From NCBI GenBank assembly GCA_010021705.1, contig RGMU01000060.1:1-8311 (forward strand): a stretch of 8,311 bases of DNA, written 5' to 3'. How positions within the stretch are numbered: position 1 is the first letter of the stretch; each line of letters begins with the position of its first letter. This DNA comes from Chitinophagia bacterium. Its GTDB lineage: Bacteria > Bacteroidota > Bacteroidia > Chitinophagales > Chitinophagaceae. Positions 1 to 6,927 of this stretch are shown here, one piece after another. The notes below the pieces were generated by a model that saw nothing but the letters and a program-made list of their open reading frames with translations, ran no database searches and had not been told where the DNA came from. Both the position numbers and the translations under genes were made by a program.

Positions 1-105
1 ATGGCTATTATCCTCACTCCTATCATTTATTTTATTGAAATGGCTATTGAAAAATATATTGGCAAAGAGGAAACTGCCGAAATGAAAAGAATAGCCATGC
101 AATAA
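1..105 (+). CDS. C-terminal end of a probable queuosine-precursor transporter (VUT/YhhQ family), partial
   Basis: The frame is open from the first base to the TAA at 103-105 and gives 34 residues. They begin with a hydrophobic stretch (MAIILTPIIYFIEMAI) and end in a charged tail (EKYIGKEETAEMKRIAMQ). The hydrophobic segment followed by 'TPIIY...IEKYLGKE'-like residues resembles the last transmembrane helix and cytoplasmic tail of the VUT/YhhQ family, integral membrane proteins that import queuosine precursors for tRNA modification. The ATG at position 1 is almost certainly internal, since the family is normally over 200 residues and the rest lies off the left edge. That this is the end of a membrane protein is well supported. 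The family name rests on a short tail recognised from memory, so another small transporter is possible. It converges on the DUF58 gene with a 3-bp gap. Confidence 0.5.
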   Translation: MAIILTPIIYFIEMAIEKYIGKEETAEMKRIAMQ

Positions 106-108
106 TTG

Positions 109-1476
109 CTATAGTTCAACCCATTTTACTAAGCTATTCCTAAGCACTTTTACTATTTCCTCTTCTTGCTGCTTTAGCTGTAGCCTGATAGGCGTAAACA
201 GCCATGTTGTTTTTAGTCTATTCAGCTTGTCTTGCGGGGGGCTTATAAACAAGCGCGCCATCAACCGCATGGGCACATTACTTGTAAATGTGGTACTTAG
301 CTTTACAAAAAACACTACAGTTTGCGCATCACATTTTTCTAATATGGGCTTTAGGTGTTTAGGCGGGCATAAAGAAGATATACACAAAACTGCGCCTGTT
401 TTGGGATTATAATATTCTTCTAATGATATGTTATGCTGCCATTCCGAAGCACTGATGTTTTGCATTACCGGATGCAGGTCGGTATCAGTTACCATAAAGG
501 GTGTTTCGGGAATATAGCCTACTTTAAGCTCTTTTTTGCTAAGGTTTTCATATATAGCCCAAACGGTGTTTTTATAACGATTGAGCATTTCTATCATATA
601 AGGTGAATGGTCATACCTTTCCGGTAAACTTGTGTAAAAAGACGCATAGTAATGCAAATGCGAAGCGTAAGGCTCAAACAGTTCGGGCACGCGCACTACC
701 AATTCTTTGTTTTTGGCATATAGCTTCCACACTATGCGCCTAACGTCATCTCCGGACTCAAAACGCTTGTAGTTCAGCAGGTCGCCGTTTACTCGCCTTA
801 ATTGCTCTATTCTTATATCCTGCGATTCTGTTTTTTTAGGATAAATTTCATCTATCGCTACTGACACCGCACTCGGAATACGGTGAAAATAGCCCTTTAT
901 GGGCTGCTTTAGCGCAAACGAGCACAAATGGAACATATCTTGAAAATAAACATACCCCCCTTTTAATTCATATTCCTTTACATCATGCAGTTGCAAGTGG
1001 CTTTTACCGGCAATTTGCCATTTACGGTTGCGTTTGCGGGTGGATAGTAAACTAAAACTGTCGGTAAGCCGATTATCGTCATAGACCAACTTACCCGTTA
1101 CAAAGCCCAAAAATGGCTTCCAAACACCGGGTAGGGTAGCCTCTAAATGCACATTGCCCCACCTGCCCTCGTTTTCTGCCCTAAATTGCACATCTAATAG
1201 TTGTTCTTGCTTTTTAGACAACCATAGATAGTGCAACCAACATACTAAGGCACTTAATATAGAAAGAACGATAAGCACAATCAGGCTAAAAGCAGCAATT
1301 TTTAATAGCAACACCACAAAAGGAAACATGGCAGAGGGAGCCTCCCCCTTTACGGGCTTGTGATATAGCCATTTGCCTATAATATAGGCTGTTATCCCTA
1401 TCAATAAGGCATTCCACGTGATGGGGATATACTGCACTATTTTCACCCATTGCGCTTGGGCTTTTTTCCATTGCAT
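109..1476 (-). CDS. Membrane-anchored DUF58 domain protein
   Basis: This encodes 455 residues from the ATG at 1474-1476. A TTG four codons upstream (1486-1488) would extend it, but that TTG lies inside the promoter-like motif, so the ATG is preferred. Two hydrophobic segments (about residues 18-37 and 49-80) place the N-terminus in the membrane, as in DUF58 proteins. The DUF58 signature lies near residues 235-265: NYKRFESGDDVRRIVWKLYA, then KNKELVVRVPE. This matches the family pattern of Y..GD..R.I.W...A+...L.V+..E. The role of DUF58 proteins is poorly known. They usually sit beside a MoxR ATPase and von Willebrand factor A-domain genes and are linked to chaperone-like or envelope-stress functions. 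None of those partners is visible here: the gene is a single minus-strand unit, tail to tail with the transporter fragment. The region after the motif (about 190 residues) is not something I recognise. Confidence 0.82.
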   Translation of the reverse strand: MQWKKAQAQWVKIVQYIPITWNALLIGITAYIIGKWLYHKPVKGEAPSAMFPFVVLLLKIAAFSLIVLIVLSILSALVCWLHYLWLSKKQEQLLDVQFRAENEGRWGNVHLEATLPGVWKPFLGFVTGKLVYDDNRLTDSFSLLSTRKRNRKWQIAGKSHLQLHDVKEYELKGGYVYFQDMFHLCSFALKQPIKGYFHRIPSAVSVAIDEIYPKKTESQDIRIEQLRRVNGDLLNYKRFESGDDVRRIVWKLYAKNKELVVRVPELFEPYASHLHYYASFYTSLPERYDHSPYMIEMLNRYKNTVWAIYENLSKKELKVGYIPETPFMVTDTDLHPVMQNISASEWQHNISLEEYYNPKTGAVLCISSLCPPKHLKPILEKCDAQTVVFFVKLSTTFTSNVPMRLMARLFISPPQDKLNRLKTTWLFTPIRLQLKQQEEEIVKVLRNSLVKWVEL

Positions 1477-1485
1477 AATAGTATG

Positions 1486-1513
1486 CAAAGTAAATAAAGA
1501 TACTGTTTAGCAA
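1486..1513 (-). promoter_or_regulatory. Bacteroidota-type promoter candidate for the DUF58 gene
   Basis: Read on the minus strand, TTG (1513-1511) is followed after 17 bases by TTACTTTG (1493-1486). This is one mismatch from the Bacteroidota -7 consensus TAnnTTTG, with a -33-like TTG at the short end of the usual spacing. The -7 element ends only 9 bases before the ATG at 1476, so the transcript would have almost no leader. The placement is an inference from the motif alone. Confidence 0.45.
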
Positions 1514-1557
1514 TGGCTATACTTTGTTAAAAAAATAAATCTCGCACATTTTACCCG

Positions 1558-1587
1558 TTTGGCACGCATTTTGAACGAATAGTTATG
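1558..1587 (+). promoter_or_regulatory. Weak promoter candidate for the first DUF4476 gene
   Basis: TTTG at 1558-1561 is followed after 18 bases by TAGTTATG at 1580-1587, one mismatch from TAnnTTTG. Spacing and orientation fit a Bacteroidota promoter for the gene starting at 1634, with a leader of roughly 40 bases. The putative -7 element lies inside the inverted repeat at 1573-1614. A competing TTTG-containing candidate (TATACTTTG, 1518-1526) lies further upstream. Support is weak. Confidence 0.25.
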
Positions 1588-1614
1588 TTATTGTTATTCG
1601 CAATAATTTCGTTC
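1573..1614. repeat. Nested imperfect inverted repeat upstream of the first DUF4476 gene
   Basis: The outer arms GAACGAA (1573-1579) and TTCGTTC (1608-1614) are perfect 7-base complements. The inner arms TTATTG (1588-1593) and CAATAA (1601-1606) are perfect 6-base complements around a 7-base loop. Between the arms are 8 unpaired bases on the left and one on the right. It ends 19 bases before the ATG at 1634. It could be an operator, a leader hairpin, or chance in AT-rich DNA. There is no U-tract, so it is not a standard terminator. Confidence 0.4.
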
Positions 1615-1633
1615 ATTCTAAATACATAGTGTT

Positions 1634-2410
1634 ATGAAAAAAGGTCTCTTATTATACAGCTTTTTACTTTTCCTTAGCCCCATTTATGCGCAAAGAAATT
1701 GGGGCAATCACAACAGCGGCTACCGCAACGAAACCTCTTTTACAATCGGTAACAGCCTTAATATCACTTCTCCAAGCGGTGAACCTTTTTTGCTGCTTAT
1801 CAATGGTGTACAGCAAAATCAGTATCCCCAAGCCCGCATTGGCATAGATAATATACCTTATGCTAATGCTGAAATAAAAATTCTATTTACCGACAATGCC
1901 ACTTATCCGCTTTGCAAGCGCATACAGCTGGCAGGGTATATGGACAATGAGCCTCTAGTTACCACACTAAAAGTAGTTAGGCAACGCAATGGTATGCCCC
2001 GCTTAGTGTTTGTTCAAGCATCTGCCATAGAACAGGGTTATTGCAACACCCAAACCGGCTATACCGCACATTTTAACGGAACGGGTTGCGGAAACCCTAC
2101 GGTTACCATTACCAATCAGCCAATGGATAATGCCCGCTTTGCTGCTGCTATCTCAACTATTAAAGCCTCAAGCTGGGACGACACAAGGCTTTCTACTGCT
2201 AAAACCATTGCCGCAAGCAACTATTTTACCACTGCTCAAGTAATAGAAATTTGCAAGCTGTTTACATGGGACGATGCCAAACTTAGCTTTGCCCAATTTG
2301 CCTACAACAGAACCACAGACCCCAACAACTACTTTAATGTTACCACCGTATTCACATGGGACGACTCTCGCCAAAAACTTAACAACATGATTAGTAGCTA
2401 CCGCCAGTAG
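1634..2410 (+). CDS. Exported DUF4476 domain protein
   Basis: This encodes 258 residues starting at ATG. A clear signal peptide (MKKGLLLYSFLLFLSPIYAQ, cleavage probably before the Q) sends it to the periplasm or outer surface. Residues about 35-120 form a beta-rich domain of the kind that precedes DUF4476 in other family members (SPSGEPFLLLINGVQQNQ). Two cysteines at about 137 and 152 flank a short linker. The C-terminal 95 residues fit DUF4476: F...I..I.... WDD..L..A, then a Q..EICKLF segment and a FAYN..TDPNNYF segment. The module repeats about every 30 residues, marked by WDD at 181, 212 and 242, which suggests a stack of helical hairpins. The family has no assigned function that I know of. 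The gene is monocistronic, ending at the terminator at 2417-2448. A paralogue lies at 7395-8108. Confidence 0.85.
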   Translation: MKKGLLLYSFLLFLSPIYAQRNWGNHNSGYRNETSFTIGNSLNITSPSGEPFLLLINGVQQNQYPQARIGIDNIPYANAEIKILFTDNATYPLCKRIQLAGYMDNEPLVTTLKVVRQRNGMPRLVFVQASAIEQGYCNTQTGYTAHFNGTGCGNPTVTITNQPMDNARFAAAISTIKASSWDDTRLSTAKTIAASNYFTTAQVIEICKLFTWDDAKLSFAQFAYNRTTDPNNYFNVTTVFTWDDSRQKLNNMISSYRQ

Positions 2411-2416
2411 CGAAAC

Positions 2417-2448
2417 AAAAAGGGGTTGCATAACGCAGCCCCTTTTTT
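2417..2448. terminator. Bidirectional rho-independent terminator
   Basis: AAAAAGGGGTTGC (2417-2429) pairs with GCAGCCCCTTTTT around the loop ATAAC (2430-2434), with one T-G wobble. The stem has a four-pair G-C core and is flanked by a T-run on the right and an A-run on the left, so it can end transcription in both directions. It starts 7 bases after the DUF4476 stop and ends 5 bases from the methyltransferase stop at 2453, so these convergent genes share it. Confidence 0.88.
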
Positions 2449-2452
2449 ATTG

Positions 2453-3163
2453 CTATTTTTTCTTAGCTACTACCACAAAGTTTAGTGTGATAAAATCATC
2501 ATCATAATCCCATTTTTCTAATAAAGAGTACCATATATTTATGGCATATTTAAGGCAATAACGATGAAATATTCTTAAAATTGCTCTGAATATGCCTTTT
2601 TTGCCCCTGGTGCTACTCATAATAATGTTTTGGCGCATTTGCCCCAATAAAGCCCATTTACCACCATTGGGCTTTATGTATTCAATGGCCAAGCCCGCAT
2701 TTTCAAATACTGATTGCAAGCCATATTTCGTAAACCTAAAAAAATCGTACGGCATTTCATGGTGCTGCCATGCCATAGGAACAGATAGTATGATATAACC
2801 GTCCTTTTTAAGAATGCGGGCTGCTTCGCTAAGCATTTTTCTGTGGTCGGCTACGTGTTCCATTACTTGAGTACTAATTACCGTATCAAACGAAGAATCC
2901 CCAACCGGTATAGCATCTGTGGTGCACAGAATATCCACACTATTGTCAGAAGACTGCACAACATCGCAACCCTTATAAGATTTTATGCCTTGAAACAAAG
3001 GCAAATAGGGTTTGTTGCCACACCCAATGTCAAACACATCACCTTTGCCATATTGGGCAATAGCTGCTTTAAGGTCTGCAAACAATGGCTTATAGGCTAA
3101 GTATAAAGGGTCTTTAATAGAGGTTTTAATTGTAGAGAGCCTCTCTAAATTTTGTTCTCGCAT
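2453..3163 (-). CDS. Class I SAM-dependent methyltransferase (Methyltransf_11 type)
   Basis: This encodes 236 residues from the ATG at 3161-3163, probably cytoplasmic. The SAM-binding motif I is VFDIGCGNKPY (residues 43-53). It is followed by the acidic residue D67 (GCDVVQS), the DSSFDTVISTQVMEHV segment (about 89-104, the family's 'FD.v.s..v.EHv') and LKKDGYIILSVP (about 118-129). The later stretch MPYDFFRFTKYGLQSVFENAGL (137-158) is typical of methyltransferases found among polysaccharide and glycan biosynthesis genes. The substrate cannot be read from the sequence, and neither sugar nor lipid nor protein can be excluded. The C-terminal 80 residues are basic and contain aromatic clusters, with no convincing membrane helix. 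It lies 69 bp downstream of the big T9SS protein on the same strand, so co-transcription is possible. The gene ends at the shared bidirectional terminator. Confidence 0.85.
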   Translation of the reverse strand: MREQNLERLSTIKTSIKDPLYLAYKPLFADLKAAIAQYGKGDVFDIGCGNKPYLPLFQGIKSYKGCDVVQSSDNSVDILCTTDAIPVGDSSFDTVISTQVMEHVADHRKMLSEAARILKKDGYIILSVPMAWQHHEMPYDFFRFTKYGLQSVFENAGLAIEYIKPNGGKWALLGQMRQNIIMSSTRGKKGIFRAILRIFHRYCLKYAINIWYSLLEKWDYDDDFITLNFVVVAKKK

Positions 3164-3191
3164 CTTATGTTTTTACGAACGTTATAATAGC

Positions 3192-3209
3192 AGTATGCTA
3201 AAACATACT
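3192..3209. repeat. Small hairpin between the T9SS protein gene and the methyltransferase gene
   Basis: AGTATG (3192-3197) and CATACT (3204-3209) are perfect complements around the loop CTAAAA. The stem is 6 bp and AT-rich, with no clear U-tract after it on the minus strand. It could be a weak attenuator or processing site separating the two minus-strand genes, or chance. I found no convincing TAnnTTTG promoter for the methyltransferase gene in this gap. Confidence 0.3.
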
Positions 3210-3232
3210 CCCAAAAAGCTCTAATATAACCA

Positions 3233-6200
3233 TTATCTTATTAAGGTTACATTGCCTCGTTTGTTAATAACTTTTCCGATATGGCTAATAGCCTGCACCT
3301 CATAAATATAAACGCCCATCGGTTGGGTTTCTCCGTTGTAGATACCGTCCCAGCCTTCTTGCATATCCTTGCTTTCGTACACCACATTGCCCCACCGGTT
3401 ATATATTCTGAAATAGTTAAGCGAAGCCATACCGCGCAGCTGTACCTTAAACTTATTATTGATACTTTGCCCGGGCGTAAACGCATTGGGTAGTTTTATC
3501 ACGTCCTCTTCCGTAAAAATAAGACTAATAGAATCTATGGCGTTACAGCCGTCTGTTGTCGTACCGGTTACATAATAGGTGGTGCTAATGCCAACCATAG
3601 CCGTTGGATTAGGTGCTGTAGGATTGTCCAAACCTACCGTAGGAAACCAACTATAATACGAGCAGTTGCTTATGGTGTTCATCGCATACTTTTCTCCGGC
3701 ATATACCTGAGCTGTATCCGGCAACGAAATCACGGCAGCAGGATAAACCCTAATATTCACACTACCCGTATCTGTACAGCCAAAGTATGACCGTGCCGCT
3801 ATGTGGTATTTTATGTTTGATATGGGGTATAATACTGTATTGCCCGCTTTGGCATCTGCCACATAACGCTCCGGATACCAATGATAGCTTTGCACCGGTA
3901 TAGAAGGGTTAAATTGTATCACTACAGAGTCATGCGGACAAATAGCCATAGCAGTATCCAATAAGTTAAAATGATTAGGGTGTACCCATAGCCATGCCGA
4001 GTCATAACCAACACAACCCGCAGATGTTGAAACTTTCAACCACAGCTTGGCGGTATCTTGCGCGTTAAACACAACACTTAAAGTGGTACTATCATCAAGC
4101 TGATTATTGGGTTTCCATAAATAGCGATAACCGCTATACCAGCCCGGTGTTACCATACCTCGCAAATGGAGTGTATCTCCGCGGCATACGTCTTTGTTAC
4201 CGCCCAGGTACACATCGGGTTGTGGCTGTACGTCAATGTAAAATGAATCGGCTACGGGAGGACAGTCTGCGGTGGTAATGTCTATGCGGTACATTGCCGA
4301 AGTATCGGGGCGAATAAGGGGCAATAGGGTATTCGGTAAGGCTATACCCGCAGTAGGCAACCAATGTATAGCATAAGTTGCTCCTACCATTAAATTATTA
4401 GCTATCACTTGCACAAATTGACCTTTACATATTGCTGTATCTCTGTTAAAAAGCACCAATGAATCATAAATAATTCTTATGCTTATACTGTCTATCCGCT
4501 CACATCCGTTTTCGAACACTTTTAACCAATAAGTACCCGAAGCGTTCACCACATCTGCGTTGGTAGTAGTACCGGTGCTCCACAAATAAGTAGTACCGGT
4601 AGGGTAGGTGTCAAGTGGTGCAAGTGTTACGGCACCCGGGCGGCAGTAAGTCGTGTCATTGCCTAACCTAACAGCATAATCAGGAGTTATAACAATGTTA
4701 ATGCTATCTCGCTTCACGCAATAGCCCTGTGTTACTTGCAGCCAATACATGCCCGATGTTGTTGTGGCTATGGTAGGCGTAATATCTCCCGTGTTCCACA
4801 AATAGAATGCAGAAGAAGGATAGGTATAAATGGAATGAAGATATACAGGGTCAGACTGGCAATAGGACGTATCATTGCCTAAGAACAGCGGAAAGTTAGG
4901 GCTTACGTTCACACGCATAGAATCGGTGCTTTGGCAGCCGTTACTATCCACCCGCACCCAATAGTTGCCCGTTGTGTTAATGGCAATAGAGTAGGTGCGT
5001 GCCCCCGTATTCCATAAGTAAGACACACCCGCAGCGGGGGGTACATTAGCCGTAATGGAAGTACCGGCACAAAAGCCCGTATCGTTGCCTAATCTTACTA
5101 TTGGATTGGGCTTATATACAAAATTTACCGTATCCCTGCCCACACAACCATTTTCCGTAACCGCTAACCAATAGCTACCCGTAACCGTAGGGCTAATAGA
5201 GGCTGTTGTTGCCCCGGTACTCCACAAATAGGTAGGTGCCGTATAGCCCACCGAAGACTGAAATGTTACGCTACTACCTGCGCAAATTGCCGTATCATTG
5301 CCTAAAAGCACAATAGGACGCACATTAGTGTTGACATACACCGAGTCTATGGCGGTGCATATTTTCCGTAATGCAATATCATCCATCGCAAAATCATTAC
5401 CAAACGAAGCCAAATTAGTATTGTAAAAGCATATTGTAGCCGTAGTGGCAGCACCACTGTTCCACACGCTACCTCCGCGCACCCATGTGCCTACAGCCGT
5501 AGGATTGATGGTAAAGGCAGTAGTACCATTTATACTCACAGTAACATTAGGCGGGGCGGTAACATATAGATTGGTAAACCATGCCGATAAATCATAGTTT
5601 GTATAAGGCTCTACCGGTATGGTGATGCAGTATGTACTTACTCCCGCTGATGTAACGCCATCTACAATCAGCATACTGCCGCTACCCGTTGTATGGTCAC
5701 CAATGGCAGCCCAAGCACCATTAAAAGTGCGTGGATTTGTACCTATCCCAAATTGTCCGGGAGACGTTGAAGAAGTGCGGTAGCTATGCCCACTTGTAAA
5801 TGCAGTGAACCCATGACTGAAATCTCCGTTAGGAATCAGGTTGCGGCGTTGTAGTGAATTAGTAGTAATCCTGTACCAGCCCGATGTCGTTGTTGTTAAG
5901 GTAGGGTTGAAAATAGAAGGATTAGATAAACCGGTTGTAGGACTCCAATTCACGCTAAGCAAAGAATCCGAACCTGAAAGGCTCGCACTAAGCACTGTAG
6001 AGCTATCCGAGCAAAGCCTGATAGTATCTGCAAGTGTTATTATCCCGCATGGGGAGGTTGAACCGCAGGCGTAGCTGGCGCAGGAGGTATCGCTTTCATA
6101 CACAATAGACGGATTGCCTCTTAGTGAAGAAACTGTGCCGTATATATCAAACCCTGCCGGATTAGAGCCGGCTGTGCTCACATTGTAGTTATGGCATAAT

Positions 6201-6766
6201 ACATTAATTCGGTGTGTGCCTGCTGTTAAATAAATAGTCTGGCTAAAATTTGTAAATGTACTATAATTAGTAGAAGAGGTGCTCGCTGTTTGAGAAAACC
6301 CTAATACAATAGAACCGTCCACGTCAATACGGCTTATGTAGTTGTCATTAGCTATATAAATATTAATGGTAATGCTATCATTTTGACATAGCTTAAATGT
6401 TCTACCTAAAGTCATGTTATAAGCGGTGGTGCCGGTACCGTCAGTAAAATAAGCATTGGAGTTAAGGCATGAAATCCACTGACCGGGATTGGTAGCGGGG
6501 TTGGTAGCCCATGCACCAACGCGAGGAATAATAGATGCCGGGCTTCCCGCAGATGAAGCCCCTGCAATGCTTGAAGTGGCATTGACTACTATCCAGTGCG
6601 GGTCGTTAGATGGTGTAGAGGCTGTGCCGGTAGGCAGGGCTGTAAATGTGGTTACATCCATACCCGTATTTATTGGTATGTATGTTACCAAGCATTGTGC
6701 CGTTACCTTAGCGGCAACGGCTAAAACAACCAATAAAAGACTAAAAATTCTTCTCATAAGTAGCAT
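3233..6766 (-). CDS. Large secreted multidomain surface protein with T9SS type B (gliding-motility-associated) C-terminal sorting domain
   Basis: This encodes 1177 residues. The ATG at 6764-6766 is used; an in-frame ATG at 6755-6757 gives MRRIFSLLLVV and fits a signal peptide equally well. The signal peptide is residues 1-23 (cleavage after VTA). Residues about 24-213 look beta-rich and end in a Cys-rich stretch. Residues about 307-470 resemble a carbohydrate-binding/MAM-like beta sandwich (NLIPNGDFS at 309-317, GNDFAMDDIAL at 456-466). Residues 488-760 hold four LGNDT Ig-like repeats, and a degenerate LFNRDT unit follows at 772. More Ig/PKD-like modules lie at about 785-1085 (Y.W.P motifs). 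Residues 1092-1177 are the sorting domain: LPNAFTPG, F.IYNRWGNVVYES, GWDG, GVYIYEV. This domain normally directs T9SS export across the outer membrane. A role as an adhesin, or a glycan-binding or structural cell-surface protein, is inferred. No catalytic domain is visible. It is divergent from the thioesterase gene. Confidence 0.92.
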   Translation of the reverse strand: MLLMRRIFSLLLVVLAVAAKVTAQCLVTYIPINTGMDVTTFTALPTGTASTPSNDPHWIVVNATSSIAGASSAGSPASIIPRVGAWATNPATNPGQWISCLNSNAYFTDGTGTTAYNMTLGRTFKLCQNDSITINIYIANDNYISRIDVDGSIVLGFSQTASTSSTNYSTFTNFSQTIYLTAGTHRINVLCHNYNVSTAGSNPAGFDIYGTVSSLRGNPSIVYESDTSCASYACGSTSPCGIITLADTIRLCSDSSTVLSASLSGSDSLLSVNWSPTTGLSNPSIFNPTLTTTTSGWYRITTNSLQRRNLIPNGDFSHGFTAFTSGHSYRTSSTSPGQFGIGTNPRTFNGAWAAIGDHTTGSGSMLIVDGVTSAGVSTYCITIPVEPYTNYDLSAWFTNLYVTAPPNVTVSINGTTAFTINPTAVGTWVRGGSVWNSGAATTATICFYNTNLASFGNDFAMDDIALRKICTAIDSVYVNTNVRPIVLLGNDTAICAGSSVTFQSSVGYTAPTYLWSTGATTASISPTVTGSYWLAVTENGCVGRDTVNFVYKPNPIVRLGNDTGFCAGTSITANVPPAAGVSYLWNTGARTYSIAINTTGNYWVRVDSNGCQSTDSMRVNVSPNFPLFLGNDTSYCQSDPVYLHSIYTYPSSAFYLWNTGDITPTIATTTSGMYWLQVTQGYCVKRDSINIVITPDYAVRLGNDTTYCRPGAVTLAPLDTYPTGTTYLWSTGTTTNADVVNASGTYWLKVFENGCERIDSISIRIIYDSLVLFNRDTAICKGQFVQVIANNLMVGATYAIHWLPTAGIALPNTLLPLIRPDTSAMYRIDITTADCPPVADSFYIDVQPQPDVYLGGNKDVCRGDTLHLRGMVTPGWYSGYRYLWKPNNQLDDSTTLSVVFNAQDTAKLWLKVSTSAGCVGYDSAWLWVHPNHFNLLDTAMAICPHDSVVIQFNPSIPVQSYHWYPERYVADAKAGNTVLYPISNIKYHIAARSYFGCTDTGSVNIRVYPAAVISLPDTAQVYAGEKYAMNTISNCSYYSWFPTVGLDNPTAPNPTAMVGISTTYYVTGTTTDGCNAIDSISLIFTEEDVIKLPNAFTPGQSINNKFKVQLRGMASLNYFRIYNRWGNVVYESKDMQEGWDGIYNGETQPMGVYIYEVQAISHIGKVINKRGNVTLIR
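4487..5305 (-). repeat. Four tandem ~71-codon Ig-like repeats inside the surface protein gene
   Basis: The repeat starts lie at residues 488, 559, 629 and 701 (LGNDT), with spacings of 71, 70 and 72 residues. Each unit runs LGNDT..C, then Y-L-W-[SN]-TG, then [GS].YW..V, then a second cysteine (mostly NGC), then D. The cysteine pairs are 495/541, 566/611, 636/683 and 708/755, separated by 45-47 residues, which fits one disulfide per domain. The DNA around LGNDT is nearly identical between copies on the plus strand (cgtatcattgcctaa at 5291, 5078 with one change, 4868, and 4652 with one change). This points to tandem duplication with some conservation. Confidence 0.85.
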
Positions 6767-6919
6767 ATACCATAATAGAGCGCGAATTTAACGCTAAAAG
6801 TTGGTAATAGAGAAAAATTTTATCATTATTAGGTGGAAAGTGCTTAATTGTAAAGAAAATATAATAATCCTTTGCAGCAAGTGTTGATAAAAAGTGAGCG
6901 GTGATATAAAAATCCATAG

Positions 6920-6927
6920 TAACTTTG
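6920..6927 (+). promoter_or_regulatory. Perfect TAnnTTTG -7 element for the thioesterase gene
   Basis: TAACTTTG matches the Bacteroidota -7 consensus exactly. It ends 18 bases before the ATG at 6946. No good -33 TTTG is seen at the usual distance, only G/A-rich sequence. A TTG inside this element (6925-6927) opens an in-frame extension of the downstream reading frame, which argues for the ATG as the true start. Confidence 0.55.

Noticed and set aside
1286..1513. Minus-strand 75-codon open frame overlapping the start of the DUF58 gene
   Set aside because: It is out of frame with the well-supported DUF58 reading, mostly overlaps its membrane segments and lacks any motif.
2592..3100. Two plus-strand open frames antisense to the methyltransferase
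   Set aside because: The methyltransferase reading has clear SAM-binding motifs. The antisense frames give unstructured, unrelated peptides.
4487..5305. Possible CRISPR-like or DNA-repeat array because of the regular ~213-base spacing
   Set aside because: The spacing is a whole number of codons and the repeats lie in frame in a continuous gene with Ig-like protein features. They are protein repeats.
5841..6074. Plus-strand open frame inside the surface protein gene
   Set aside because: It is antisense to a Ser/Thr-rich coding region that naturally leaves the opposite frames open. Nothing supports it.
6489..6791. Plus-strand 100-codon open frame antisense to the surface protein's N-terminus
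   Set aside because: It is an antisense shadow of the Ala/Thr/Gly-rich region, crossing the signal peptide region into the spacer, with no domain.
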